Assembly: GCF_004349105.1 (NCBI RefSeq)
Contig: NZ_SMLB01000041.1
Span: 1-55,643 of the forward strand
DNA length: 55,643 nt
Origin: Jiangella aurantiaca
Lineage (GTDB): Bacteria > Actinomycetota > Actinomycetes > Jiangellales > Jiangellaceae
Direction: 5' to 3'
A program made the position numbers and the translations under genes. Every line of letters starts with the position of its first letter. The stretch's first letter is position 1. This document shows positions 17,691 to 26,405 of this stretch, one piece after another. The notes under the pieces were generated by a model that was not told the origin of the DNA, did no database searches, and saw only the letters and a list, made by a program, of their open reading frames with translations.

Positions 17691-20600
17691 GCGACCGTCA
17701 CCACCAGCGTGTCCGCCGTGGTCAGCTCGACGTCGCCGGCCAGCGTGACCAGGACCCGCCCGCCGTCGGCGCTGACGCCGGCGACGTCGAGCCGGCGCCG
17801 CCGCCGGTCGGTCACCAGCTCGGCCACGACCTGCCGCCGGCCCGGCCGCTCCGGCACCGCGGTCGCGAACGTCCGCACCCGCAGCCGGCCGTAGCGCAGC
17901 TCGACCTCGCTGCGCTGCCGGTCACCGGTGCGCCGCTGCCGGTACAGGCCCCAGCCCTCGGCGACGGTGAACGCGGCGGCGACGTCGGACGGGTCGCCGA
18001 GCCGCGGCGCGAAGCCCAGGTGGCCGCGCGGGCCGTGGTACTCGTAGCCGGTGGCGGCCAGGTAGACCGCGTGACTCATCATGGCGCGGGCGTAGTGGTC
18101 GGAGCACTCGATCTCGTTGTACGGGTTGCGCTTCTCGGCGCTGTAGCGGTCGTGCACCGCCCGGATGACCGCCAGTGCCTCGTCGGCCATCCCCTCGGCC
18201 AGCAGCAGCGCGGCGAGCTGGTACTCCTGGCCGGTCCAGACCTCGTTGAAGTAGGCGACCAGACCGGGATCGCCGTCGCCCGGCGCGCTGTCGGCGCCGC
18301 CGAACGGCCAGGTGCACATGACGGTGCCGGCCTCGCCCTCGGTGCTATAGGTGCGGCCGCCGACGATGCCGGACTCGTCCTGGTAGGCCTGCGCGTCCGG
18401 CAGGTGGTTGTTGCGCACGAGGTTGGTCAGCGCCGTCAGCGTGTGCTGCCGCTCGAACACCCGCGGGAGGCCGAGCTGGTGGGCGTAGGTCTGCCCGAAC
18501 AGCTGGTCGATGTGGCAGCCGCGGTTGGAGTTGGTGGCGTCGGCGTGGGCGGGGTCGACGACGTGCTCGTAGTAGCCGTACGTGTCGTTCCACAGCGTGC
18601 CGTCCAGGTGGGCGCTGCCGGCGTCGGCGAGCGAGCGGCAGCGGTCGGCGAACGCGGAGTCGCCGACGTCGACGGCCATCTCGGCGGCGGCGCGCAGCGC
18701 GGCGACGTACAGCCCGGTGATCCACGGGATCTCGCCGTACCAGGAGGCGTCGAGGGTGTTGTACTGCTCGGCCTCGAGGACGCCGTCCGGGCTGCCGCCG
18801 TCGCCGCTGCCGTCGTGGTCGATCAGGTACTCGGTGGCCTTCTTGACCTGCGGCCAGATGCGGCCGAGGAAGGCGCCGTCGGCGGACATCTGGTGTTCGC
18901 GGTAGGTGCGCAGGATCGTGCCGCACTGGCCGTCGTGAGCGACCCGCCGGTGCGCCTCACCGCGGTAGTCCATGGCGCCGGTGTCCTCGTGGAAGGCGAT
19001 GCCGTAGTCGACCCGCTCGCGGGCGTCGCGCTCCAGCTCGGGGAAGAGCCGGCCGACCGACTGCGCGTAGTTCCACACGTGCGTGCACGTGCCGTCGCAG
19101 CAGTAGATGCCTTCCCACGCGTAGAACCGGCCATTGTGGAAGCGCAGGCAGGTGCCGGTGGCAACGGTCGAGGCGGGGATCAAGGTGCGCTCGAGGAACC
19201 AGACCGGCAGCGTGGCGTCGTCGTACCAGGTGGTCGCGAACGTGTGGGTGGCGGATGCGAGGTCGTCGCCGCGTTCGGCCAGGTCGGTGACCACGGCGGC
19301 GGCGTCGGCGTACGTCTCGGCGTAGTGCCGGCGCAGCGCCGCGGCCCCGGCGATGTAGCCGAACCGGGTGCCGATCTTCGGGAAGTGCCAGGTCAGGGCG
19401 TACCGTACGGTCTGCTCCTCCCCCGGCGCGAGGGTCACGGGGACGGTGACGGTGCCGGCGAGCGTGCCGCTGCCGCCGTCGATCTGCAGCGGCCCGTCGG
19501 CGGAGTCGAACCACGCGTCGGGGCCGGACCAGTCGGCGATGGACGGCCGCACGGTGGCGTCGGGACGGCCGAAGACGGCCAGGCCGAACGTGCCGGCGTC
19601 GGGCAGCTCGTCGAGCGGCCGCTCGTTGATCGGCACGTCGGAGAGCCAGATGCGGTCGCAGTTGACGTGCGCCCAGCCCCCGACGCCCTCGTCGTGCAGC
19701 TCGATGACCGCGGTGCGGCCCTCGTAGGCGCTGACGTCGATGGCCTTCGCCCGCATCACCTCGGAGTTGTGGCCGGTCAGCCGGGCGACCACCTCGCCGT
19801 CGACGACGACCTTCAGGCCGGCGTCGACCCGATTGCCGCCGGCGATGTACGCCGCAAGGTACCGGCGCTCGATGGCGAACGGCGCGCTGGTCAGCGTGCC
19901 CTTGTGGTCGTCGGCGGGCGGGCCGCCGTCGCGCCAGTTGTGCGAGGTGACGAAGCGCTGGCCGTTGACGTTCAGCGGGCCCTCGCGGCGGAAGTACGCC
20001 GGCGCCTCGGCCTCGGTGACGGGGCCGGACCCGAATGCGGTGCCGGTGGCGGTCCATGGCGCGTACGTCGTGCGCTCCCAGTCCTCGAGGACGACGTCCG
20101 GGCGCGGCGCGGGCCGGTCGGTGAACAGGATGCGGTCGACGTTGACGTGGCCCCAGCCGCCGGTGGCGGTGTCGAGGATCTCGATGGTGGCGGCGCGGCC
20201 CTGGTGGGCGGAGACGTCCAACCAGTAGGTGCGCAGCAGCTCCTCGTTCGCGCCGTCGGCGGAGGCGACCACCGCACCGTCGACGAGGACGTTCAGGCAG
20301 GTGGCGCCCGCGTGGTCGCCGCCGCCGACCCGGACGACGATGCTGGACCGCTCGACGGTGAACGGCGGGCTGGTCAGCCGTCCGGTGTGGGTGTCGGCCT
20401 CGACGATGTCGTCGCCGTCGCGGAAGTGGTGCGTGCTGACGAAGCGCCTCCCGCTGACGCCGAGGCCGCCGCCGCGCAGCATGTAGCCGGGCAGCTCGTC
20501 GACGGCGACCGGGCCGGGGCCGAACGCGGTGCCGGTGGCGGTCCACGGCGCGTAGGTCTCGCGCTCCCAGTCCTCGAAGACGATGTCCGGGCGCTCCGGC

Positions 20601-21436
20601 TGAGGGCCGTCGTAGGTCGCAGCGGAGTGGACGAAGCCGGCCGCTCGGGCTTCGTCGAGCGGGCCGGTCGTCAGCAGGATCGGCTGGGTGTGCCGGCTGT
20701 CGAGGCAGACCGGGTTCTCCGCGACGCCGAGCAGCTGCGCGGAGACGGTGCGATCGGACCGGTTGCGCAGCGTGTACTCGAACACCGTGGCCGGCAGCGA
20801 CGAGTCCGCGACGTTGGTCGGCACGAACGGCGAGAACGCGTCGAGGTCCACCTCGAGCGGGCAGCCGTCGTCACGCAGTTCCACGTGCCCGATCGGGTAG
20901 CGGCCGCGGAACCTGACGTCGCCGAACCCGTCGCCGTCGAGGGTCCGGGTCGTGGCCGCGCCGCCGTCGCTCCAGCGCAGCGCGAAGCCGGTGGTGAAGA
21001 CCGGGTCGAAGTCGACCGGGCCGGCGTAGTGCAGGCCCTGCCAGTCGTCGCCGCCCCAGCGGAAGCTGTCGGCGTTGAAGACGTCCCAGAGCCAGGTGCG
21101 GCCGTCGCCGGAGAGGTACACCTGTCCGGTGCACGCGCCGCCGACCGGCATACCGACTCGGCGCAGGGCCCTGCCGGTGTACTCGGTCGCCGTGCCGCGC
21201 GCGGCCAGGCCGTCCAGCCAGCGCCGGTCGAAGTGGCTGGTGGCCGGAACGGCGCGGGTGTTGACGGTGGCGTCGGCGCTGGTCGGCCAGAGCCCGAGGG
21301 CGGCGCCGGCGCCGGCGGCTCCGAGGGCCGACAGCGCGATGAACGAGCGCCGGCTCAGGCCGTCCGGCTCGCATGATCCGCCGCCGCCACAGCACGCCGC
21401 GGTCTCGGGGTTCGTCGGGGTGAGATCGATGCCCAT
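17687..21436 (-). CDS. Tat-exported GH116/DUF608-like glycosidase with duplicated inserted module
   Basis: 1249 residues; GGAGG precedes the ATG. The N-terminus has a CCGGGGSC cluster and then a twin-arginine signal (LSRRSFIALSALGAAGAG). An N-terminal beta-sandwich (GMPVGGACTGQVYLSGDG, residues about 90-110) matches the GBA2_N-type domain. Two related modules of about 160 residues follow (about 280-440 and 440-604), both starting DWER.TYAPWTATGTAFG. The (alpha/alpha)6 catalytic domain is about 749-1145, with DGTCTHVWNYAQSVGRLFPELE, VLEAEQYNTLDASWYGE and HIDQLFGQTYA; the Asp of HIDQL aligns with the proposed acid/base of the family. Beta-glucosidase or glucosylceramidase-like activity is known for the family; the substrate here is unknown. 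Confidence 0.85.
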   Translation of the reverse strand: MGIDLTPTNPETAACCGGGGSCEPDGLSRRSFIALSALGAAGAGAALGLWPTSADATVNTRAVPATSHFDRRWLDGLAARGTATEYTGRALRRVGMPVGGACTGQVYLSGDGRTWLWDVFNADSFRWGGDDWQGLHYAGPVDFDPVFTTGFALRWSDGGAATTRTLDGDGFGDVRFRGRYPIGHVELRDDGCPLEVDLDAFSPFVPTNVADSSLPATVFEYTLRNRSDRTVSAQLLGVAENPVCLDSRHTQPILLTTGPLDEARAAGFVHSAATYDGPQPERPDIVFEDWERETYAPWTATGTAFGPGPVAVDELPGYMLRGGGLGVSGRRFVSTHHFRDGDDIVEADTHTGRLTSPPFTVERSSIVVRVGGGDHAGATCLNVLVDGAVVASADGANEELLRTYWLDVSAHQGRAATIEILDTATGGWGHVNVDRILFTDRPAPRPDVVLEDWERTTYAPWTATGTAFGSGPVTEAEAPAYFRREGPLNVNGQRFVTSHNWRDGGPPADDHKGTLTSAPFAIERRYLAAYIAGGNRVDAGLKVVVDGEVVARLTGHNSEVMRAKAIDVSAYEGRTAVIELHDEGVGGWAHVNCDRIWLSDVPINERPLDELPDAGTFGLAVFGRPDATVRPSIADWSGPDAWFDSADGPLQIDGGSGTLAGTVTVPVTLAPGEEQTVRYALTWHFPKIGTRFGYIAGAAALRRHYAETYADAAAVVTDLAERGDDLASATHTFATTWYDDATLPVWFLERTLIPASTVATGTCLRFHNGRFYAWEGIYCCDGTCTHVWNYAQSVGRLFPELERDARERVDYGIAFHEDTGAMDYRGEAHRRVAHDGQCGTILRTYREHQMSADGAFLGRIWPQVKKATEYLIDHDGSGDGGSPDGVLEAEQYNTLDASWYGEIPWITGLYVAALRAAAEMAVDVGDSAFADRCRSLADAGSAHLDGTLWNDTYGYYEHVVDPAHADATNSNRGCHIDQLFGQTYAHQLGLPRVFERQHTLTALTNLVRNNHLPDAQAYQDESGIVGGRTYSTEGEAGTVMCTWPFGGADSAPGDGDPGLVAYFNEVWTGQEYQLAALLLAEGMADEALAVIRAVHDRYSAEKRNPYNEIECSDHYARAMMSHAVYLAATGYEYHGPRGHLGFAPRLGDPSDVAAAFTVAEGWGLYRQRRTGDRQRSEVELRYGRLRVRTFATAVPERPGRRQVVAELVTDRRRRRLDVAGVSADGGRVLVTLAGDVELTTADTLVVTVA

Positions 21437-21468
21437 CGCGTCCTCCGGGGGTTGGACGACAGACCCGC

Positions 21469-21515
21469 GAAATCGATTGCTGAGGACCCTAGGCGGTTTG
21501 TGACAACTGTGTCAA
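21469..21515 (-). promoter_or_regulatory. Promoter and candidate operator of the GH116-CobW-Rbs-GH172 operon
   Basis: On the minus strand TTGACA (21510-21515) and TAGGGT (21486-21491) are separated by 18 nt. Immediately after the expected start point lies GCAATCGATTTC (21469-21480), a 12-bp near-palindrome that is repeated exactly over the ATPase start codon. The overlap with +1 resembles the LacI-type arrangement seen at 8277-8323. No regulator gene is adjacent. Confidence 0.55.
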
Positions 21516-21660
21516 TGGCCGATTACAGGCAGGTTGTCCATGCGTCGGTGGCGGTGTCTGCGCGCGCGTCGCACACCCCGGTCACGACGGTCGCGCGGAC
21601 ATGGCGCCCCGGCCCGCCATGATGGAGGCCGTTACGAGGACTTCTCTCCGACGATCGCCT

Positions 21661-21730
21661 GCATCACCAGGATTTCTGGAGCCTCGACACGATTGCAGTC
21701 GTGGTGAGGCTCCAGAAAACGTCGTGATGT
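21661..21730. repeat. Dispersed hairpin repeat, copy A
   Basis: A 13-bp perfect stem (TTTCTGGAGCCTC at 21673-21685 with its complement at 21706-21718), a small internal mismatch, then a CACGA/TCGTG inner stem closing a TTGCAG loop. An outer ATCAC/GTGAT pairing extends it. Related hairpins are at 37631-37696 and 43363-43432. The rest of the 369-bp gap 21437-21805 holds the operon promoter and a short CATGGCG/CGCCATG inverted repeat at 21599-21620; no gene was seen. Confidence 0.7.
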
Positions 21731-21805
21731 GCTCCGGATCGGGGTGGAATCTCACAAGGTGGACGCCGCGCGGGCACCCGGCGCGGACCACGAACCGGCG
21801 CGGAG

Positions 21806-23338
21806 TCAGCTGCCGACGCGGGCCAGGGCGGCGTCGAGGCGGGTCAGCGTCCGCTCACGGCCGAGCAGCTCCAGCGACTCGAACAGCGGCGGCGACACCC
21901 GGCGGCCGGTGACGGCGACCCGGACGGGGCCGAACGCGTGCTTGGGCTTCAGGCCGAGCTCGTCGACCAGCGCCGACCGCAGCGTGGCCTCGATCGACTC
22001 CGTCGTCCACTTCTCGTCGGCCGCCAGCCGCTCGCGCGCCGCGCGGAGCACCGGCCGGGCGTCCTCCGTCAGCACCTTGGCGACGGCGTCCTCGTCGAAC
22101 GCCACGGCGCCGGGAGCGAACAGGAATCCGAGCATCCCGACGGCCTCGGCGAGCACCGTCATCCGCTCCTGGACGAGCGGCGTCGCGGCGCGCAGCAGGT
22201 CCATCGACTCGGCCGGCACCTCCGCCGGCAGCACCCCGGCCGCCTGCAGATACGGCGCCATCCGCTGCGCGAGGTCGTCGGGTGCGAGGCGGCGCAGCCA
22301 GACGCCGTTGATGGCCTCGGCTTTCTTGAGGTCGAACCGGGCCGCGGCGGAGTTGACGCGCGTGACGTCGAAGGCGGCGGCCATCTCGTCCATCGAGAAG
22401 ACCTCGCGGTCGTCGCCGATCGACCACCCGAGCAGCGCGAGGTAGTTGAGCAGGCCCTCGGGCAGGAAGCCGCGGTCGCGGTAGAGCTGCAGCGACGACT
22501 CGGGGTCGCGCTTGGAAAGCTTGCGGTTACCCTCGCCGGTCACCAGCGGCAGGTGCCCGAACCGCGGCAGCGGCCCGGACGCGAACCCGATGTCGCGCAG
22601 CGCCTGGTGCAGCACCAGCTGCCGCGGCGTCGACGACAGCAGGTCCTCGCCGCGCAGCACGTGGGTGATCCCCATGAGGGCGTCGTCGACCGGGTTGACC
22701 AGCGGGTACAGCGGCTGGCCGTTGGCCCGGACGATGACGTAGTCGAACAGATTGAAGCGGTCGACGGTGATCTCGCCACGGATGAGGTCGACGAACGTGA
22801 CGTCCTGGTCGGGCATCCGCAGCCGCAGCACCGGCTGCCGGCCCTCGTCCTGGTAGGCGGCGACCTGCTCGGCCGTCAGCGTCCGGCACTTGCCGTCGTA
22901 GCCGCTGGGCCGGCCGGCGGCCCGGGCGGCCTCGCGCCGCTCGTCCAGCTCCTCCGGCGTGCAGTAGCAGTGGTAGGCGTGGCCGGTCTCCGTCAGCCGG
23001 GACGCGGCCGCGGCGTAGATGTCGTGCCGCAGCGACTGCCGGTACGGCGCGTACGGGCCGCCGATGTCCGGGCCCTCGTCCCAGTGCAGCCCGAGCCAGC
23101 GCAGCGCGTCGAGCATCGCCTCGTACGACTCCTCGCTGTCGCGCGCGGCGTCGGTGTCCTCGATGCGGAACACGAACGTGCCGCCGTAGTGCCGCGCGAA
23201 CGCGGAGTTGTAGAGCGCGGTCCGGATCACCCCGACGTGCGGGTTGCCCGTGGGCGACGGGGAGTAGCGCACGCGGACGTCGGCGGGGGCGACGTCACCG
23301 AGCACGAAAGCGTCCGACGAGCCGGCGCCGTCAGTCAC
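21806..23338 (-). CDS. gltX: Glutamyl-tRNA synthetase
   Basis: 510 residues, GTG start with AAGGTGAT upstream. The class I HIGH motif is the variant in [13 protein letters not shown], and the KMSKS motif reads [10 protein letters not shown] (about residue 270). [24 protein letters not shown] is the classical GluRS catalytic region. The C-terminal anticodon-binding helical domain is complete. It charges tRNA-Glu, and in actinobacteria usually also tRNA-Gln for later amidation by GatCAB. The tRNA-Glu/Gln genes lie 12 kb downstream on the same strand. Confidence 0.97.
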   Translation of the reverse strand: MTDGAGSSDAFVLGDVAPADVRVRYSPSPTGNPHVGVIRTALYNSAFARHYGGTFVFRIEDTDAARDSEESYEAMLDALRWLGLHWDEGPDIGGPYAPYRQSLRHDIYAAAASRLTETGHAYHCYCTPEELDERREAARAAGRPSGYDGKCRTLTAEQVAAYQDEGRQPVLRLRMPDQDVTFVDLIRGEITVDRFNLFDYVIVRANGQPLYPLVNPVDDALMGITHVLRGEDLLSSTPRQLVLHQALRDIGFASGPLPRFGHLPLVTGEGNRKLSKRDPESSLQLYRDRGFLPEGLLNYLALLGWSIGDDREVFSMDEMAAAFDVTRVNSAAARFDLKKAEAINGVWLRRLAPDDLAQRMAPYLQAAGVLPAEVPAESMDLLRAATPLVQERMTVLAEAVGMLGFLFAPGAVAFDEDAVAKVLTEDARPVLRAARERLAADEKWTTESIEATLRSALVDELGLKPKHAFGPVRVAVTGRRVSPPLFESLELLGRERTLTRLDAALARVGS

Positions 23339-23403
23339 AGCAGATCACCTTGCGTTCTCATCATTTCGAAGCAGACAGACGTGGATGCAACCGCAGGGTA
23401 CCG

Positions 23404-24186
23404 TCAGTCCGCGGCGACGACGGGGTTGGCCAGCACGCCGATCCCCTCGATGGTGACGGCGACGTGGTCGCCCGCGGCGATCGGGCCGACGCCGGCCGGT
23501 GTGCCGGTGAGGATGACGTCGCCGGGCAGCAGTGTGAACGCGGCGCTGATGTACTCCACCAGCGTCGCGATGTCGAAGATCAGCTGGGACGTGCGGCCGC
23601 TCTGCCGTTCGTCGCCGCCGACCCGGCAGCGCACCGCGAGGTCGCTCGGGTCGAGGTCGGTCTCGATCCACGGGCCGAGCGGGCAGAACGTGTCGAAGCC
23701 CTTGGCCCGGGCCCACTGGTTGTCCGTCTTCTGCAGGTCACGGGCCGTGACGTCGTTGGCGCAGGTGTAGCCGAAGATCACCTCTGAGACGCGGTCGCGC
23801 GGCACCGATCTGGCGATGCGCCCGATGACGACGGCGAGCTCGGCCTCGTGGTGCACGTTCTGCGACTGGGGCGGCAGCACGATGGGCTCGTCCGGGCCGA
23901 TGACGGACGTGTTCGGCTTGAGGAAGAGCAGCGGCTCCTCCGGGAGCGGGTTGTCCAGCTCGGCGGCGTGGTCGGCGTAGTTGCGCCCGACGCCGATGAC
24001 CTTGCTGCGCGGGATGACCGGCGCCAGCAGCCGAACGTCCTCCAGCGCCAGCTTCTCGCCCGTCAGTTGCGGAGACCGGTACAGCGGGTCGCCCTCGAGG
24101 ACCGCGATGACGGTCGCTCCGCTCTCGTCCTGCCCCACCGCTCCGAAGCGTGGGTCGTCCCCCGTCGTGAACCTCGCGATACGCAC
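23404..24186 (-). CDS. Fumarylacetoacetate hydrolase family protein
   Basis: 260 residues, GTG start with TACGCT 7 nt upstream and no ribosome site, hence probably leaderless. The FAH fold motifs are KVIGVGRNYADHAAELDN, PLLFLKPNTSVIGPDEPIVLP, the metal-binding EAELAVVIGR with downstream D of GYTCANDVTARD, and GDVILTGTPAGVGP. Members hydrolyse or decarboxylate C-C bonds in aromatic or oxo-acid catabolism (for example 2-hydroxyhepta-2,4-diene-1,7-dioate isomerase). It lies directly upstream of gltX, an arrangement common in actinobacteria. The true substrate is not apparent. Confidence 0.93.
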   Translation of the reverse strand: MRIARFTTGDDPRFGAVGQDESGATVIAVLEGDPLYRSPQLTGEKLALEDVRLLAPVIPRSKVIGVGRNYADHAAELDNPLPEEPLLFLKPNTSVIGPDEPIVLPPQSQNVHHEAELAVVIGRIARSVPRDRVSEVIFGYTCANDVTARDLQKTDNQWARAKGFDTFCPLGPWIETDLDPSDLAVRCRVGGDERQSGRTSQLIFDIATLVEYISAAFTLLPGDVILTGTPAGVGPIAAGDHVAVTIEGIGVLANPVVAAD

Positions 24187-24252
24187 GACGGCGAGCGTAT
24201 CCCGACCGCGGCCCGGGCGGCCGAGACCCTAGCCATGCACGGGCGTCACACC

Positions 24253-24272
24253 TAGGGTCATGGTCCATGACC
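24253..24272 (+). promoter_or_regulatory. -10 box and palindrome overlapping the TRAP permease start codon
   Basis: TAGGGT at 24253-24258 sits 8 nt before the ATG at 24267. GGTCATGGTCCATGACC (24256-24272) is a perfect inverted repeat with 8-bp arms and a 1-nt centre, covering the start point and the start codon. It looks like an operator on a leaderless or nearly leaderless transcript; the regulator is unknown. Confidence 0.45.
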
Positions 24273-26405
24273 GACGCCTCGACGACGCGGCACACGGCCC
24301 GTGAAGGCTCCGAGACTCCGGACGTCGGCGAGCTCATGGCCAGCTACGACGAGGAGCTGCCCGCCCGCCGGTTGTCCGGCCGCGTCGCGCTGGCCGTCGG
24401 CGTGCTCTGTTTCGGTGTCGCGGTGTTCGTCCTGCGCCAAGTGTTCTGGCCGCTCAGCGCCGGCAATCAGTACTACCTCATGCTGTTCCTGGCGTTCGTG
24501 CTGCCGCTGATCTTCCTCTGCTACCGCCCGGTGACGAAGCGCGCGCGAGCCGACCTGGCCGGCCTGGCGGACTCCGCCGGACGGCCGGCGGACAACCCCG
24601 GCCCGCTGAACTGGGCGCTGGCCGCGGTCGCGCTGGTCGCCTGCCTGTACCCGGTCCTGCCGGTGACCCTCGGCGAGTCCGGCGGCGGGTTCGACGCGTT
24701 CCTCGACCGCCAGGGGTCGCTGACCGGACTCGACGTCCTCATGGGCGCGATCGTGCTGGTGCTGGTCATCGAGGCGACCCGGCGGACGACGGGCTGGATC
24801 CTGCCGATCGTCTGCGTCACGTTCCTGCTGTACGCGTACTACGGCGGCTTCCTGCCCGCCTCGATGCCCGGGTCGCACGCCGGCATCGACTTCGACCAGA
24901 TCATCAACGCGCTCTACAACGACCCGAGCGGCTTCTACGGCGTCCCGCTCGACGTCTGTGCCACGTACATCGTGCTGTTCACGATCTATGGCGCCGTGCT
25001 CGACCGGACCGGCGCCGGCCAGTTCTTCATCGACCTCAGCTTCGCGATCTTCCGCCGCTCGCGCACGGCGCCGGGCCGGACGGTAGCGCTGTCCGGGTTC
25101 CTGCTGGGGACGGTGTCTGGGTCCGGGACGGCTACGGCGGTCGGCCTCGGCGCCGTGACCTGGCCCGTGCTGAAGAAGGCCGGCTATCCGCGGGAGAACG
25201 CCGGCGGCATGCTGGCGGCGTCGGGCATCGGCGCGATCCTGTCGCCGCCCACGCTCGGTGCGGCGGCGTTCATCATCGCCGAGTACCTGGGCCGCTCGTA
25301 CCTCGAGGTGCTGGTCTGGGCGCTGGTGCCGACGCTGCTGTACTACCTCGGCATCTTCCTGGCCATCGAGATCGACGCCCGCAAGGCCGGGGTCGAGGCC
25401 GTCGACGTCGAGCGGAAGAACCCGTGGCGACTGCTGGCGCGGTCGGGCTATCACTTCCTGTCGCTCGGCATCATCGTGCTCTTCCTGGCCGTCGGCATGA
25501 CGCCGTTCCGCGCCGTCGTCTACGCCACCGCCATCGCCGTCGCGTTCGGGGTGATCGACGCCGTCGTCAGCCGGCGCGGCCGCGACTGGCCCGGCGTCGC
25601 AGCCGACACCGCCCGCGTCGTCTACCTCTCGCTGTCCGACGGGGTCCGCTCGGTCCTGCCAGTGGCCGCCGTGTGCGCCGCCGCCGGCATCATCGTCTCG
25701 ACCATCACCAAGACCGGCCTCGGCCAGGTGCTGTCCGACCTGCTCATCGACGCCGCGTCGGCCGCGACCGACAACCCCACCGTCGTGCTGATCCTGAGCG
25801 CCGTCATGGCCGCGATCGCGATCCTGATCCTCGGGCTGGCGGTGCCGGTGACGGCGTCGTTCATCATCAGCTGGGTCGTCATCGGCCCCGCGCTGTTCGA
25901 CCTCGACGTGCCCGCTCCGGCCGTCGCGATGTTCATCTTCTACTTCTCCGTGCTGTCCGAGGTGTCGCCGCCGACGGCGCTCGCCGCGGTCGCGTCGGCG
26001 GCCATCACCGGCGGGCGGGTCATCGCGACCATGTGGCAGGCCTGCAAGTATGCGCTGCCGGCGTTCCTGGTGCCACTGGCGTTCGTGCTGACGGACAACG
26101 GCTCGGCTCTGCTGCTGGAACGCCCGGCCGGCGACGTCGTCTGGACCGTGGCGGTGTCGGCAGTCGCCGTGGCCACGCTGGCCGCGGCGGCGGGTGGCTG
26201 GCTGGTCCGGCGGGCCGGGCCGGTCGAGCGCACACTGTGCTTCGTCGGCGCCGCGCTGCTGCTCTACCTGCAGCCGATGTCGATCGCGATCGGCGCGGGC
26301 GTGCTCGCCGTCGCCGTCGTCGTCCACCTCGTCGTCCCGCCACGCAACCCGCAGCTGACCCCGTCGTCGACCCCGCCCCCCGCTCGAGAGGAGACCCCGA
26401 CATGA
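24267..26405 (+). CDS. TRAP transporter fused permease subunit (TAXI-associated, DctQM fusion)
   Basis: 712 residues with about 15 or more membrane helices. The N-terminal part corresponds to the small DctQ-like domain and the remainder to the DctM domain, with family motifs GLGAVTWPVLKKAGYPRENAGGMLAASGIGAILSPP and the FYFSVLSEVSPPTALA block near residue 560. TRAP transporters import organic acids using a sodium or proton gradient. The solute-binding protein is encoded immediately downstream with a 4-bp overlap, an inverted gene order compared with many TAXI loci where the binding protein comes first. Confidence 0.92.
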   Translation: MTDASTTRHTAREGSETPDVGELMASYDEELPARRLSGRVALAVGVLCFGVAVFVLRQVFWPLSAGNQYYLMLFLAFVLPLIFLCYRPVTKRARADLAGLADSAGRPADNPGPLNWALAAVALVACLYPVLPVTLGESGGGFDAFLDRQGSLTGLDVLMGAIVLVLVIEATRRTTGWILPIVCVTFLLYAYYGGFLPASMPGSHAGIDFDQIINALYNDPSGFYGVPLDVCATYIVLFTIYGAVLDRTGAGQFFIDLSFAIFRRSRTAPGRTVALSGFLLGTVSGSGTATAVGLGAVTWPVLKKAGYPRENAGGMLAASGIGAILSPPTLGAAAFIIAEYLGRSYLEVLVWALVPTLLYYLGIFLAIEIDARKAGVEAVDVERKNPWRLLARSGYHFLSLGIIVLFLAVGMTPFRAVVYATAIAVAFGVIDAVVSRRGRDWPGVAADTARVVYLSLSDGVRSVLPVAAVCAAAGIIVSTITKTGLGQVLSDLLIDAASAATDNPTVVLILSAVMAAIAILILGLAVPVTASFIISWVVIGPALFDLDVPAPAVAMFIFYFSVLSEVSPPTALAAVASAAITGGRVIATMWQACKYALPAFLVPLAFVLTDNGSALLLERPAGDVVWTVAVSAVAVATLAAAAGGWLVRRAGPVERTLCFVGAALLLYLQPMSIAIGAGVLAVAVVVHLVVPPRNPQLTPSSTPPPAREETPT

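Noticed and set aside
18020-21376. An 1118-residue open frame on the plus strand opposite the GH116-like gene
   Set aside because: A strand shadow caused by GC-rich third positions; no recognisable domain or ribosome site.
24258-26327. A 689-residue Asp/Arg/Gln-rich open frame opposite the TRAP permease
   Set aside because: Mirror image of hydrophobic codons; the plus strand encodes the real membrane protein.
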